From Isoptericola sp. AK164 (lineage in GTDB: Bacteria > Actinomycetota > Actinomycetes > Actinomycetales > Cellulomonadaceae), in contig NZ_CP119106.1 of NCBI RefSeq assembly GCF_029643425.1, forward strand, positions 3,100,001-3,164,000: a DNA stretch of 64,000 nucleotides, given 5' to 3'. Shown piece after piece: positions 45,629 through 55,586 of this stretch. How positions within the stretch are numbered: the first letter of the stretch is position 1; each line of letters starts with the position of its first letter. Both the position numbers and the translations under genes were made by a program. Below the pieces are notes generated by a model. It was given only the letters and a program-made list of their open reading frames with translations, did no database searches and was not told where the DNA came from.

Positions 45629-45889
45629 ATGCAAACCGATGCCGGAGCCACGACGATCGCACTGCTGACGGCCTGCGCGGAGCCCGACCTCGGGATCCGT
45701 TCGGCGATCGTCCAGGAGCTGCTCGACGAGGCGAGCCAGGACCCGCGCCTCGCCCGCCAGGTGATGACCACGATGCTCACGGCCTCGGTGATGTCCCTGC
45801 AGGCCTACTCCGAGGCCGCCCACCGGGACCCCCACGACGTGCTGCAGGCGCTCGGGGTCTCCTGGTCGCAGCGGTCCCTCGGCGTCTGA
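45629..45889 (+). CDS. Small hypothetical helical protein
   Basis: This 86-residue protein starts M-Q-T-D-A-G and is mostly helical, with no Cys, signal peptide or known domain. The ATG at 45629 has a strong GGGGGGA site seven bases upstream; an earlier in-frame start at 45569 has none. It lies alone between a divergent peptidase gene and a convergent dipeptidase gene. I do not recognise the family. Confidence 0.65.
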   Translation: MQTDAGATTIALLTACAEPDLGIRSAIVQELLDEASQDPRLARQVMTTMLTASVMSLQAYSEAAHRDPHDVLQALGVSWSQRSLGV

Positions 45890-45922
45890 GCCCGGGCGGG
45901 TGCACCGCCGGGGAGCCGCCGG

Positions 45923-47041
45923 TCAGCGCTCGGCGTCGCGCAGCACCCGCAGCACGTTGCCGCTCGTGAGCCGACCGAGGTCGGCGTCGGACCAGCCGCG
46001 GTCCGCGAGCGCCGCCAGCAGCGCCGGGTACCCCGAGACGTCCGCGAGCTCGGGGGCGAACCCCGTGGCGCCGTCGTAGTCGCCGCCGAGGCCGACGTGC
46101 TCGATCCCGGCGACCTCGCGCACGTGCTCGACGTGCGCGACGACGTCGGACAGCCGCGTGGGCGGGGCCGGGTGCGTCTCGCGCCAGTCGGCGAGGAACC
46201 CGCTGAACGCCAGGTAGTCGGTGGCGCGGATCCCCTGCGCGGCGGCGGCCTCGGCGGCCTCCTCCTTCCACTCGGCCACGGCGGGCGTGACGAACTGCGG
46301 CACGAAGGTGACCATGCAGACGCCGCCGTTCGTGGCCAGGCGTCCCAGGACGTCGTCGGGCACGTTGCGCGGCACGTCGCAGACGGCGCGGGCGCTGGAG
46401 TGCGAGAACACGACCGGTGCGTCCGTCACGTCGAGCGCGGCGTGCATCGTGCCCGTGGCGACGTGGGACAGGTCGACGAGCATCCCCAGGCGGTTCATCT
46501 CGAGCACGACCTCGCGGCCGAACGCGTTCAGGCCGCCGTGCTCGCTCGGGGCGTCCGTGGCCGAGTCGGCCCACGGGGTGCTGTCGTTGTGCGTCAGCGT
46601 CATGTACCGCACGCCGAGGGCGTGGAACATGCGCAGCACGCCGAGGGACCCGTCGATGGAGTGCCCGCCCTCGGCGCCCATCAGGGAGGCGATGCGCCCG
46701 GCGGCCCAGGCGTCCTCGACCTCGGCGGCCGTGGTGGCGAGCCGGAGCTGGTCCGGGTACCGCTCGACCATGCGGTGCACGCCGTCGATCTGCTCGAGCG
46801 TCGCGACGACGGCGTCGGCCCCCGCGATCGTGGTCGGCACGTAGACCGACCAGAACTGCGCCCCGACTCCCCCGGCCCGCAGCCGGGGGATGTCGGTGTG
46901 GGTGCGGTCCGCCGTCGGCCCGGCGATGTCGAGCACGTCCCAGTCGTAGCCGGCCTGCTCGCGGGCCTCCCACGGCAGGTCGTTGTGGCCGTCCCAGACG
47001 GGATGCTCGGCCAGCAGGGCCTGGATCCGCTCGCTCACCAT
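45923..47041 (-). CDS. Membrane dipeptidase (renal dipeptidase, M19 family)
   Basis: This 372-residue TIM-barrel metallopeptidase has H-x-D (His19, Asp21) in W-D-G-H-N-D-L-P-W, a bridging Glu in M-G-A-E-G-G-H, and [10 protein letters not shown]. Later His residues lie in V-D-L-S-H-V and F-S-H-S-S-A-R, and the D-F/Y-D-G segment is G-G-D-Y-D-G. All the zinc ligands of M19 are present. It hydrolyses dipeptides, including D-amino acid and cell-wall-derived ones. There is no signal peptide, so it is cytoplasmic here. It is transcribed alone, convergent with the small hypothetical gene. Confidence 0.94.
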   Translation of the reverse strand: MVSERIQALLAEHPVWDGHNDLPWEAREQAGYDWDVLDIAGPTADRTHTDIPRLRAGGVGAQFWSVYVPTTIAGADAVVATLEQIDGVHRMVERYPDQLRLATTAAEVEDAWAAGRIASLMGAEGGHSIDGSLGVLRMFHALGVRYMTLTHNDSTPWADSATDAPSEHGGLNAFGREVVLEMNRLGMLVDLSHVATGTMHAALDVTDAPVVFSHSSARAVCDVPRNVPDDVLGRLATNGGVCMVTFVPQFVTPAVAEWKEEAAEAAAAQGIRATDYLAFSGFLADWRETHPAPPTRLSDVVAHVEHVREVAGIEHVGLGGDYDGATGFAPELADVSGYPALLAALADRGWSDADLGRLTSGNVLRVLRDAER

Positions 47042-47085
47042 GCGGCGACCCTAGCGCCGCCGCTCCCTGCCGGCCGGGCGTGGGG

Positions 47086-48657
47086 TCAGTGCTCGGCGCC
47101 GAGCTTCCCGGCGAGCCGGTCCAGGCGCTCGCGGCTGTCCTCGTTGAGCCCCCGGAACTCGACCGTCTTGCCGTGCGCGGCGTACTTGTGCTCGACGGCG
47201 TCCAGCGCGGCGACCGTCGAGGCGTCCCAGATGTGGGCGTTGGACATGTCGATGACGACCCGGCGCGGGTCGCCCGCGTAGTCGAACTGGTACACCAGGT
47301 CGTTCGACGAGGCGAAGAACAGCTCGCCGTCGACCGCGTAGACGCGCTCGTCGTCCTCGTCGGACGCGTCGAGGCGGGTGACGGTCGTCAGGTGCGCCAC
47401 GCGCTGGGCGAACAGCACCGCGGCGACCACGACGCCGGCGACGACGCCGTAGGCCAGGTTGTGGGTCCACACGGTCACGACCACCGTGGCGAGCATGACG
47501 GCCGTCTCCGGGACGGGCATGTTGCGCAGGGTGGAGGGCTGGATCGAGTGCCAGTCGAACGTGGCCACGGAGACCATGATCATCACGGCGACCAGGGCCG
47601 CCATCGGGATGATGGAGACGACGTCGCCGAGGGTGACCACGAGGATCAGCAGGAAGACGCCCGCCAGGAACGTCGACAGCCGTGTGCGGGCGCCGGAGAC
47701 CTTCACGTTGATCATGGTCTGGCCGATCATGGCGCAGCCGCCCATGCCGCCGAAGAACCCGGTGACCAGGTTGGCCACGCCCTGGCCCCAGGTCTCGCGG
47801 GTCTTGTTCGAGTGGGTGTCGGTGACGTCGTCGACGAGCTTGGCCGTCAGCAGCGACTCGATGATGCCGACCAGCGCCATGGCGAACGCGTAGGGCGCGA
47901 TGATCTGCAGCGTCTCGAGGGTCAGGGGCACGTCCGGGAAGAACAGGGCCGGCAGCGAGTCGGGCAGGTCGCCCTGGTCGCCGACGGTGGGCACGGCGAT
48001 CGCGGCCACGACGGTGACGACGGTCAGCAGCACGATGGCCACCAGGGGCGCCGGGACGACCTTGGTCAGCCGGGGGAAGAACACCATGATCGCCAGGCCG
48101 GCGGCCACCAGCACGAAGACCGTCCACCGCTGCTCGGAGGGCACCGCGTCGCCGAACAGGTGCGGGATCTGCGAGGTGAAGATGAGGATCGCCAGCGCGT
48201 TGACGAACCCGACCATCACCGAGCGCGGGATGAACCGCATGAGCCGCGCGACGCCGACCAGGCCGAGCACCACCTGGATCAGCCCGCCGAGGATCACGGT
48301 GGCGATGAGGTAGTCGAGCCCGTGGTCGCGCACGACGGGGGCGATGACCAGGGCGATCGCGCCGGTGGCGGCGGAGATCATCGCCGGGCGGCCGCCGACG
48401 AAGGCGATGGTGACCGCCATCGTGAACGAGGCGAACAGGCCGATCTTCGGGTCGACGCCCGCGATGATCGAGAAGGCGATGGCCTCGGGGATGAGGGCGA
48501 GCGCGACGACGAGGCCGGCGAGGACCTCGGTGCGCAGCCGCGTCATCGAGCTGAAGGCGGCCCGGAAGGAGCCCGTGGAGGTGGCCTCGGGGGCGCCGGT
48601 GACGGGCTGGGGCTCGGGGGCCGGATCGGGCAGGGAGGCACGCAGGTCGTTCGACAC
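47086..48657 (-). CDS. SulP-family anion transporter with STAS domain
   Basis: This 523-residue membrane protein has about 12 helices (38-420). The SulP opening [17 protein letters not shown] lies near 48-64, with [13 protein letters not shown] near 88-100. A C-terminal STAS domain (about 430-520) follows. It imports sulfate, bicarbonate or another anion; the substrate cannot be told. The P-E-A-I-A-F variant is common in bicarbonate/BicA-like and uncharacterised groups. The GTG start at 48657 has AGAGGAAG upstream. It is divergent from a MerR gene with a shared operator, which probably controls it. Confidence 0.92.
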   Translation of the reverse strand: MSNDLRASLPDPAPEPQPVTGAPEATSTGSFRAAFSSMTRLRTEVLAGLVVALALIPEAIAFSIIAGVDPKIGLFASFTMAVTIAFVGGRPAMISAATGAIALVIAPVVRDHGLDYLIATVILGGLIQVVLGLVGVARLMRFIPRSVMVGFVNALAILIFTSQIPHLFGDAVPSEQRWTVFVLVAAGLAIMVFFPRLTKVVPAPLVAIVLLTVVTVVAAIAVPTVGDQGDLPDSLPALFFPDVPLTLETLQIIAPYAFAMALVGIIESLLTAKLVDDVTDTHSNKTRETWGQGVANLVTGFFGGMGGCAMIGQTMINVKVSGARTRLSTFLAGVFLLILVVTLGDVVSIIPMAALVAVMIMVSVATFDWHSIQPSTLRNMPVPETAVMLATVVVTVWTHNLAYGVVAGVVVAAVLFAQRVAHLTTVTRLDASDEDDERVYAVDGELFFASSNDLVYQFDYAGDPRRVVIDMSNAHIWDASTVAALDAVEHKYAAHGKTVEFRGLNEDSRERLDRLAGKLGAEH

Positions 48658-48826
48658 GCGGAGGCTTCCTCTCGGTTCGGTGGGCGCCGTGGGCGCACGG
48701 CGGACCGAGAGGGACCGCGCACGACGGGCTCCCGGCCGGGGACAGGGCACTGGAGGCGCGGCGTCGCGCGGAGGTCAGGGTGTCGCGGTCCCCGGCGCCG
48801 GGCGCACGACGGCCCGCGACGGGCGC

Positions 48827-48854
48827 AACTCTACCCTTACGTGAGGGTAGAGTT
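48827..48854. promoter_or_regulatory. MerR-type operator between SulP and MerR genes
   Basis: Perfect 11-bp arms AACTCTACCCT / AGGGTAGAGTT with a 6-base spacer lie 7 bases upstream of the merR start. Each arm contains TAGAGT (a -10-like hexamer) in outward orientation, so the site probably spans both promoters and the MerR mRNA may be leaderless. Confidence 0.75.
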
Positions 48855-48861
48855 CACCCTC

Positions 48862-49266
48862 GTGTCTCACGACCCGACCATGCACCACATCGGAGCCGTC
48901 GCCGAGCGGACCGGGCTGTCGCTGCGCACGCTGCGCCACTACGACGAGGTCGGCCTGCTGCGCCCGTCGGCGCGGTCCGAGGGCGGGTTCCGCCTGTACA
49001 CCGAGTCCGACGTGGAGCGGCTGCTCCTCATCCGTCGGATGAAGCCGCTCGGCTTCTCCCTGGAGGAGATGGCCGACCTGCTGCGGGTCGCCGACGAGCT
49101 CGGCGCCGAGGGCGCAGGGCGGGACGGCGTCGGCGCGGACGACGGGCACCCCGGCGCCCGGGGCCGGCTCGCCGCGTACGTGGCGGCCGCCGAGGAGCGC
49201 CGGGCCGACCTGGCCCGCAAGCTGGAGATGGCCGACGAGCTGATCGCCCTGCTGCACCGCCTCTGA
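48862..49266 (+). CDS. MerR-family transcriptional regulator
   Basis: This 134-residue regulator has a helix-turn-helix in I-G-A-V-A-E-R-T-G-L-S-L-R-T-L-R-H-Y-D (about 11-29), wing F-R-L-Y and C-terminal coiled coil (about 95-132). It contains no cysteine, so it is not a thiol-metal or Cys-redox sensor. The GTG start is 7 bases from a perfect palindrome; an ATG six codons later is also possible. The divergent SulP transporter is the likely target together with its own gene. Confidence 0.9.
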   Translation: MSHDPTMHHIGAVAERTGLSLRTLRHYDEVGLLRPSARSEGGFRLYTESDVERLLLIRRMKPLGFSLEEMADLLRVADELGAEGAGRDGVGADDGHPGARGRLAAYVAAAEERRADLARKLEMADELIALLHRL

Positions 49267-49291
49267 GCCGGTCGGCCCCGCGCGAGCCCGC

Positions 49292-49651
49292 CTACCGCCG
49301 TCGGCCCCGGAGCTTGTCGATCTCGCGGCGTTCCTTCTTGGTGGGCCGTCCGGCGCCCCGCTCGCGCAGACCGACGGCGGCGCGTTCCTCGCGGGTCGGC
49401 ACCGGCGGGCTCTGGTCGGTGTAGGCCTTGACCGCCAGCGGCGCCCCGACGCGCTTGGGCAGCAGCTCGCGCACCACGACGACGCGTTGCCGCAACGGGT
49501 CCTGCCAGGTCACGCGGTCGCCGACCTGGACCTGCGTCGCCGGCTTGGCGACGGTGCCGTTGACGCGCACCTTGCCCGAGCGCAACGTCGAGGCCGCGAC
49601 CGACCGGCTCTTGAACAGCCGGACGGCCCACAACCAGATGTCGATCCGCAT
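49292..49651 (-). CDS. S4-domain RNA-binding protein (Hsp15-like)
   Basis: This 119-residue protein has an S4 domain at 1-60 (R-I-D-I-W-L-W-A-V-R-L-F-K-S-R-S ... G-K-V-R-V-N-G). A basic tail follows (R-P-T-K-K-E-R-R-E-I-D-K-L-R). Hsp15 of E. coli rescues stalled 50S-nascent-chain complexes; actinobacterial relatives are of similar size and assumed role. The ATG at 49651 matches the family start. It lies downstream of and convergent with the MerR gene. Confidence 0.92.
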   Translation of the reverse strand: MRIDIWLWAVRLFKSRSVAASTLRSGKVRVNGTVAKPATQVQVGDRVTWQDPLRQRVVVVRELLPKRVGAPLAVKAYTDQSPPVPTREERAAVGLRERGAGRPTKKERREIDKLRGRRR

Positions 49652-49702
49652 CCGTCCACTCTGCCACGCCCCGCGCCGCGGCATCAGGGCCCCCGGCCCG
49701 GG

Positions 49703-52168
49703 TCACGGCTCCCGGAGGACGACGGCCGTCGCGACCCGGGCGTCGTCGCCGGTCACCACGTGCACCGGACCCGTGAGGTCCACCCGCGCGCGGGGCGTCG
49801 CCGTGCCCGGCAGCGCGCGCTTCGCCGCCGCCCGCTCGTTCCGGATCGCACCCCGGGTCGCCGCCCGCAGGTCCCGCGCCTCCTCGGCCACGGCCGCCAC
49901 GTGGGAACCGACCCACACGTCGACCTCGCCCGGCTCGACGACCCGGGCGAGGCGCCGGTCGCTGAACGCGAACCGGGTCGCCGGCACCGAGAACACGACC
50001 TGGGCCGACTCTCCCGGGGCGAGGGCGACCCGCTGGTACGCGAGCAGCTGGGCCACGGGCCGGGCGACCGACCCGACGAGGTCGTGCCCGTACAGCTGCA
50101 CGACCTCGGACCCCGCCACGTCCCCGGTGTTCGTGACCCGCACGGTGGCCGACAGCGTGCCGTCGGTCGCCACGGCGTCGTCCACCCGCAGGTCGGCGTG
50201 CTCGAACGTCGTGTACGACAGACCGAAGCCGAACGGCCGCAGGGGCGTGGAGTCGGTCGAGGTGACGTCGCTGGGACCGCCGAGCACCGGGTGCAGGTAG
50301 GAGTACGGCTGCGCACCGGCCGACCGGGGCAGGGACACCGGGAGCCGCCCCGACGGGGCGACCGCACCCGTCAGCACGCGGGCGACGGCCGGTCCACCCT
50401 CCTCGCCGGGGAAGAAGGCCTGGAGGACGGCGCCGGGCCGCCGGTCGCCGTCGAGCGCCCAGTCGATCGCGTACGGCCGCCCGGACAGCACCACCATGAC
50501 CACCGGCGTCCCGGTCGCGACGACCGCCTCGACCAGTTCGCGCTGCACGCCCGGCAGGTCCAGCGACTCGACGTCGTTGCCCTCCCCCACCGTGCCCCGG
50601 CCGAACAGGCCCGCCTGGTCGCCCACGACGACGACGGCGACGTCCGCCGACGACGCCGCGGCCACCGCCTCGGCGAACCCGGAGGTGTCCTCCCCCTCGA
50701 CGTCGCAGCCGCGGGCGTGCAGCAGGTCGGGCCCGTCGAGGCCGGCGTCGGCGAACGCCGTGCCGACGGACTCCAGCACGCTCGGGATCTCGAAGCCGAG
50801 CGGGTGCTCGGGATGGTGGGCGAGCACGTGGTTGGCGAACGAGTAGCAGCCCATCAGCGCGTCGGCCCGGTGGGCGTTCGGCCCGACGACGGCGACGCGG
50901 GCCGGTGCCTTCGTCCACCGTCCCAGGGGCAGGGTCCCGTCGTTCGACAGCAGGACGACCGACTCCTCGGCGAGCCGCCGGGCGACGGCCCGGTGCCGGG
51001 GCGAGTCGAGGTCGACGGCCGACGGCGGCTCGTCGGCGAACGCGTCGTCCTCCAGCAGGCCCAGCCGTTCCTTCTGCGCCAGCACCCGCAGGACCGCCCG
51101 GTCGACGAGGGCCTCGTCGACCCGTCCGTCGCGCACCGCGGTCGCCAGCGGGTCGAGGTAGGCGTCGCCGGTGGGCAGCTCGACGTCCAGCCCGGCCGCG
51201 AGCGCCTGGGCGGCGGCGTCCGACCGGTCCGCCGCGACCTGCTGCATCACCTCGAGGAACGCGACGCCGAAGTAGTCCGCGACCACCACGCCGTCGAAGC
51301 CCCACTGCTCGCGCAGCACGCCGGTGAGCAGCTCGTCGGAGGCGTGCACCGGCACGCCGTCGACGTCGTTGTAGGACGCCATGACGGACTGCACGCCCCC
51401 GTCGCGCACGGCCATCTCGAACGGCGGCAGGAAGACGTCGGCGAGCTCCCGCGGTCCGGCGGCGAGCGGGGCGTGGTTGCGTCCGGCACGGGATCCCGAG
51501 TAGCCGACGAAGTGCTTGAGGGTGGCGTGCACCCCGGCACCCTGCAGGCCGCGGACGTAGGCGGTGCCGACGGTGCCCACGAGGTAGGGGTCCTCGCCGA
51601 TGCACTCGTCGACACGGCCCCACCGGGGGTCGCGCACGACGTCGAGCACCGGGGCCAGGCCCTGGTGGATCCCCAGGGCACGCATGGACCGGCCGATCAC
51701 GTCGCCCATCTCGGCGACGAGGTCCGGGTCGAACGAGGCGCCCCAGGCCAGCGGCGTCGGGAACGTCGCGGCCTGCCACGCGGCCAGCCCCGTCAGGCAC
51801 TCCTCGTGCACGAGGGCGGGGACGCCGAGCCGCGTGGTCGCACGCAGGCGCCGCTGCTCGTGCCACAGCCAGCGGGCACGCTCGACGGGGTCGACGGGCC
51901 GCGTGCCGTACACCCGGGTGTAGTGGCCGATCCCGTGCCGGGTGATCTCGCCGAGCCGCTCGGGACCCGCCTGGCCGGCGGCCATCTCGTCCTGCATCGG
52001 CGCGACGACCTCGCCGCCCTGGTCGAGCCAGTAGCCGACGAGCTGGGCCGTCTTCTCCGGCAGGGTCATCTCGGCGTGCAGCGCGGCGACGCGGTCGGAG
52101 ACCGTCGGCATCGCGGGCACGGGGGTGCGCACGGCACCGGACATGGGAACCTCGTTCTGCGCGGTCAT
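49703..52168 (-). CDS. Beta-glucosidase, glycoside hydrolase family 3
   Basis: This 821-residue GH3 enzyme has an N-terminal TIM-like domain with L-A-P-V-L-D-V-V-R-D-P-R-W-G-R, T-L-K-H-F-V-G-Y and the nucleophile Asp298 in G-F-D-G-V-V-V-A-D-Y-F-G. A second domain (about 400-600) has V-G-D-Q-A-G and G-E-G-N-D; the C-terminal fibronectin-like domain is at about 680-770. There is no signal peptide, so it would hydrolyse imported oligosaccharides in the cytoplasm. It overlaps the upstream permease gene (ATGA) as fourth gene of the ABC operon. Activity may be beta-glucosidase, xylosidase or related. Confidence 0.93.
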   Translation of the reverse strand: MTAQNEVPMSGAVRTPVPAMPTVSDRVAALHAEMTLPEKTAQLVGYWLDQGGEVVAPMQDEMAAGQAGPERLGEITRHGIGHYTRVYGTRPVDPVERARWLWHEQRRLRATTRLGVPALVHEECLTGLAAWQAATFPTPLAWGASFDPDLVAEMGDVIGRSMRALGIHQGLAPVLDVVRDPRWGRVDECIGEDPYLVGTVGTAYVRGLQGAGVHATLKHFVGYSGSRAGRNHAPLAAGPRELADVFLPPFEMAVRDGGVQSVMASYNDVDGVPVHASDELLTGVLREQWGFDGVVVADYFGVAFLEVMQQVAADRSDAAAQALAAGLDVELPTGDAYLDPLATAVRDGRVDEALVDRAVLRVLAQKERLGLLEDDAFADEPPSAVDLDSPRHRAVARRLAEESVVLLSNDGTLPLGRWTKAPARVAVVGPNAHRADALMGCYSFANHVLAHHPEHPLGFEIPSVLESVGTAFADAGLDGPDLLHARGCDVEGEDTSGFAEAVAAASSADVAVVVVGDQAGLFGRGTVGEGNDVESLDLPGVQRELVEAVVATGTPVVMVVLSGRPYAIDWALDGDRRPGAVLQAFFPGEEGGPAVARVLTGAVAPSGRLPVSLPRSAGAQPYSYLHPVLGGPSDVTSTDSTPLRPFGFGLSYTTFEHADLRVDDAVATDGTLSATVRVTNTGDVAGSEVVQLYGHDLVGSVARPVAQLLAYQRVALAPGESAQVVFSVPATRFAFSDRRLARVVEPGEVDVWVGSHVAAVAEEARDLRAATRGAIRNERAAAKRALPGTATPRARVDLTGPVHVVTGDDARVATAVVLREP

Positions 52169-53055
52169 CCCTTCACCGCGCCCTGCAGACCGTTGACGAT
52201 GCGCTTCTGCATCGCCAGGAAGAACACCAGCGCCGGGATCATGGCGAGGGTGGTGAAGGCGAAGACGCCGGCCGTGTCGGACGAGTGCTCGGACGAGAAG
52301 TCCGCGACGCCGAGCGGGAGCGTCTTCATGTCGCCCTGCAGCAGGAGCAGCGGGAGCAGGTAGGCGTTCCACGACCCGACGAAGGCGAGCACGCCGACGG
52401 TGACCATGCCCGGGCCGGACAGCGGCAGGAGGATCCGCCAGAAGAAGCCGATCCGGCTGGTGCCGTCGAGCTGGGCGGCCTCCTCGAGCTCCTTCGGCAG
52501 CGCCTGGAGGAACGGGCGCAGGATGACGACCGTCATCGGCAGGGCGAACGCCGCCTGGGGCAGCGCGACGCCCCACCAGGTGTTGCCCAGCCCGAAGTTC
52601 TGGGTGAGCAGGATGAACAGGGGCACCACGGCCACGGTCGCGGGGAAGAGCAGCCCCGCGACGAACACCATGAACAGCACCTCGCGGCCCTTGAACGCGT
52701 ACCGCGCCAGGGGGTAGGCCGCCATGACGCCGAAGACGACGACCAGCGCCGTCGTGACGACGGCGACGACGACCGAGTTGAGCGTGTACTGCCAGAAGTC
52801 CGGGTTGGTGACGACGCCGGTGTAGTTGCTGACGACCCACGGGTCGGGCAGCGATGCCGGGGACTCGGCGAGCTGGGCGTTGCTGCGGAACCCGCCGAGC
52901 ACGCCGTAGACGACCGGCCCGAGGGTCGCGCAGACCACCACGAACGCGACCGCGTACACGACCGGGTTGCCGCCCTGGAACCTGCCCGCGCTCCCGCGGC
53001 GACGGCGTCGGACCGCCGTCGTCGGCGCGGCGGGTGTCTGAGTCGACGTGGTCAT
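52165..53055 (-). CDS. Carbohydrate ABC transporter permease (MalG type)
   Basis: This 296-residue permease has six membrane helices and the EAA loop E-L-E-E-A-A-Q-L-D-G-T-S-R-I-G-F-F (about 194-210), which contacts the ATPase. It overlaps its neighbours by ATGA at both ends (53055 and 52165). With the MalF-type permease and lipoprotein it forms a CUT1 importer; no ATPase is encoded here, as is usual in actinobacteria, where one shared MsiK-type ATPase serves many importers. Confidence 0.94.
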   Translation of the reverse strand: MTTSTQTPAAPTTAVRRRRRGSAGRFQGGNPVVYAVAFVVVCATLGPVVYGVLGGFRSNAQLAESPASLPDPWVVSNYTGVVTNPDFWQYTLNSVVVAVVTTALVVVFGVMAAYPLARYAFKGREVLFMVFVAGLLFPATVAVVPLFILLTQNFGLGNTWWGVALPQAAFALPMTVVILRPFLQALPKELEEAAQLDGTSRIGFFWRILLPLSGPGMVTVGVLAFVGSWNAYLLPLLLLQGDMKTLPLGVADFSSEHSSDTAGVFAFTTLAMIPALVFFLAMQKRIVNGLQGAVKG

Positions 53056-54077
53056 CACGCCACCCCCTTGGCGTCTCGGCTGAGGAAGAGTCGCTGGTAG
53101 AGCACCGCCATCACGAGCGCGATCACGAAGAGGACCACGGAGGCGGCGCCGGCGATCCCGAAGTTGTTGCTCCGGGTGCCCTCGTTCACGAGGAAGATCG
53201 CCATGGTGCTCGTGGCGTTGGCCGGACCGCCCTTGGTGAGGATCCAGACCATGTCGAAGAGCTGCAGCGACCCGATCATGGACAGGAAGGCCCAGGTCCG
53301 GATCGTCGGGCCGAGCAGCGGGATCGTGATCTTGCGCTGCACCTGCCACCACGAGGCACCGTCGAGCTGGGCGGCCTCGTACAGCTCCTCGGGCACGCCC
53401 TGGAGACCGGCGAGGAAGAGGATCACGGCGAGGCCGATGAACTTCCACGTCAGGATGCCCATGACGGTCCACAGCGCCAGGTCGACGTCCCCGAGCCAGC
53501 CCTGGGCCGGCGGTTCGAGGCCGACGGCGCTGATCAGCGTGTCGAGCAGGCCGTACTGCGGCTGCAGGAGCTGGAACCAGATGACGCCGGCGACGACCTC
53601 GGCGAGGACGTACGGCACGAAGATGATCGTGCGCAGCGCACCCTGGCCCCACATCTTGCGGTTGAGCAGGAGCGCGATCGCGAGGCCGAGCGGCAGCTGG
53701 ATGGCGATCGACGCGGCCACGATGAACAGGTTGTTGAGCAGGGAGTCGAGGAACACGTCGTCGGTGAGCACCGAGACGTAGTTGCCGATCCCGACGAAGT
53801 CCTCCATCGGCCCGCGGCCGTTCCACCGGTACGCCGACATCTGGACGGCGGTGAGGATCGGCCACACCACGAAGACGGCGAGCATCGCCAGGGCCGGCGT
53901 CACGAAGAACGCGATCTCCAGACGCTTGCGAAGTGTCGAGTCAGCCGCCCGCCGACCCCCCGCCGGACGTCCGGCTGCCGGACGACCCTGGGGGGTCGTC
54001 CCGGCAGCCGGACCGGAGGAGGGGGCAGGCGACGCGGTGGCCGTCGGGACGGCTGCGTCGTCCGCCATCGTGCTCAC
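53055..54077 (-). CDS. Carbohydrate ABC transporter permease (MalF type)
   Basis: This 340-residue permease has a long Pro/Ala/Gly-rich cytoplasmic N-terminus (1-50), six helices and the EAA loop E-E-L-Y-E-A-A-Q-L-D-G-A-S-W (about 237-250). The GTG at 54077 gives a GTGA overlap with the binding-protein gene, matching the style of this operon; an ATG three codons later (54068) is the alternative. It forms the other half of the import channel. Confidence 0.93.
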   Translation of the reverse strand: MSTMADDAAVPTATASPAPSSGPAAGTTPQGRPAAGRPAGGRRAADSTLRKRLEIAFFVTPALAMLAVFVVWPILTAVQMSAYRWNGRGPMEDFVGIGNYVSVLTDDVFLDSLLNNLFIVAASIAIQLPLGLAIALLLNRKMWGQGALRTIIFVPYVLAEVVAGVIWFQLLQPQYGLLDTLISAVGLEPPAQGWLGDVDLALWTVMGILTWKFIGLAVILFLAGLQGVPEELYEAAQLDGASWWQVQRKITIPLLGPTIRTWAFLSMIGSLQLFDMVWILTKGGPANATSTMAIFLVNEGTRSNNFGIAGAASVVLFVIALVMAVLYQRLFLSRDAKGVA

Positions 54078-55408
54078 CCCTGCGACGCCGCGGCTTCTTC
54101 GATGGCGTCGACGACGTCCTGCGGGCCGGCCTCGCCGGCGAACAGCAGGGCGATCTCGTCGTTCATCGCGCCACCCACGGACTGGCCGAGGCGGGTGTCC
54201 AGGTAGAGCTGGGTCTCGCCGCCGCCGTCGCGGACGGGGATGAGCTGCGCCAGCGTCTCGTTGGACAGGGAGTCCGTCGCGGCCGGGTTCGTCGGCAGGC
54301 CCATGTCGAGCTCGGCGAAGCCCTGCTGGACCTCGTCCGAGAGCAGGTACGCGGCGAAGTCGACCGCCTCGTCCGGAGCGTCGGCGGACACCGCCCAGGC
54401 GTCGCCACCGCCCATCTGGTCGGCCGGGTCGCCGGCCTGGCCCTCGAAGGTCGGGAAGGCGAACCAGCCCATCCAGTCGGGCACCTGCTCGTCCTCGCGC
54501 AGGCCGCCGACGACACCGGGCTCCCAGTGACCGGCGAGCTCCATGCCCACCTTCTCGGCGGCGAGCAGGCCGGACGCGGACGTCGGGCCGTCCTGCGCCC
54601 CGGTGGCCAGGAAGCCCGGGTTGAAGGGCTCCTGGTCGAGGATCGCCTGGACGTTCTCGCCGGCGGCGAGGAAGCACTCGTCGGAGTAGTCGCCGCTCTC
54701 GATGGCGGCCTCGACGGTGTCGAACTCGCACTCGCGGACGACGCCGTAGTACCAGTAGTGCGCGGCGGGCCACTTGTCCCCGGCCCCGACGGAGATCGGG
54801 TCGATCCCCGCCGCCTGGAGCTGCTCGACGTAGCCGGAGAACTCCTCGAACGTGGGGTCCGGGGAGACGTCGTCGATGCCGGCCTCGGCGAAGAGGTCCT
54901 TGTTGTACCAGAACCCGACGATGCCCATGGAGAAGGGCAGGGCGTAGACGCCGTCGTCGATCGTGTACTGGCCGGTGAAGCCCGAGATGGTGTCGATGGT
55001 CTCGGCGGCGTCGTCGCTGAGGTCGCGCAGCAGCCCGGCGTCGACGTCGTTCTGCAGCTCACCGCCGCCACGGCTCATGAAGACGTCCGGGACGTCGGTC
55101 CCGGCCTGCATGGCGGCCTGGAGCTTGGTGACCATGTCCTCGTGCTGCATGGCCTCGACCTGGACGGTGACCCCGGGGTTCGCCTCGGAGAAGTCGGCAG
55201 CGACCTGGTCGTAGTACTCCTTGCCCTCACCGGTGTTGGAGTTGTGCCACCACTCGAGGGTGACCTCCCCTCCCTCGGAGGCGGCGGCAGAGCCGCCGTC
55301 GTCGGTCGACTCCTGGTCGGCCGTGCCCTGGCCGGCGCAGGCACCGGCCAGCAGCGCGACGCTCGCACCCAGAGCGACGGCAGATGCACCTCGCGTTGTC
55401 CTCGTCAT
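54074..55408 (-). CDS. Sugar ABC transporter substrate-binding lipoprotein
   Basis: This 444-residue lipoprotein of the CUT1 family has a signal peptide with lipobox L-A-G-A-C (Cys24), then a Gly/Ser/Glu linker and W-W-H-N-S-N-T-G-E. The solute-binding fold continues to the end (F-P-T-F-E-G, G-G-G-D-A-W-A-V-S). It captures an oligosaccharide outside the membrane. It is the first gene of a four-gene operon (binding protein, two permeases, GH3), so the ligand is probably a beta-glucoside or xyloside cleaved by the GH3 enzyme. A LacI-type operator lies 100 bases upstream. Confidence 0.94.
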   Translation of the reverse strand: MTRTTRGASAVALGASVALLAGACAGQGTADQESTDDGGSAAASEGGEVTLEWWHNSNTGEGKEYYDQVAADFSEANPGVTVQVEAMQHEDMVTKLQAAMQAGTDVPDVFMSRGGGELQNDVDAGLLRDLSDDAAETIDTISGFTGQYTIDDGVYALPFSMGIVGFWYNKDLFAEAGIDDVSPDPTFEEFSGYVEQLQAAGIDPISVGAGDKWPAAHYWYYGVVRECEFDTVEAAIESGDYSDECFLAAGENVQAILDQEPFNPGFLATGAQDGPTSASGLLAAEKVGMELAGHWEPGVVGGLREDEQVPDWMGWFAFPTFEGQAGDPADQMGGGDAWAVSADAPDEAVDFAAYLLSDEVQQGFAELDMGLPTNPAATDSLSNETLAQLIPVRDGGGETQLYLDTRLGQSVGGAMNDEIALLFAGEAGPQDVVDAIEEAAASQG

Positions 55409-55510
55409 CGTGAACCCCTCGGTCGTCTTCGACGGTGGATCGACTGCTCGGGCGACGCCTCGTGCCCGCCCGGCCGAGCACCACTCTGGCAAAGCGGCGT
55501 CACGTTCGTC

Positions 55511-55530
55511 AATCGTTTTCGATAACGATT
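55511..55530. promoter_or_regulatory. LacI-family operator of the sugar operon
   Basis: The 7-bp arms AATCGTT and AACGATT with the spacer TTCGAT form a 20-base palindrome of the LacI-family type. It lies between the divergent binding-protein gene (103 bases from its start) and the LacI regulator gene (57 bases). Confidence 0.75.
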
Positions 55531-55586
55531 TCGTGATGACGTCCCGCCGATGTCTCCCCGGCGGCGGTGACGGATACTGTCTGACT

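Noticed and set aside
42686-45835. One very long minus-strand frame across the DoxX and peptidase genes
   Set aside because: Only its last 180 codons encode the DoxX protein; the rest is an alternate frame of the peptidase gene without its own signals.
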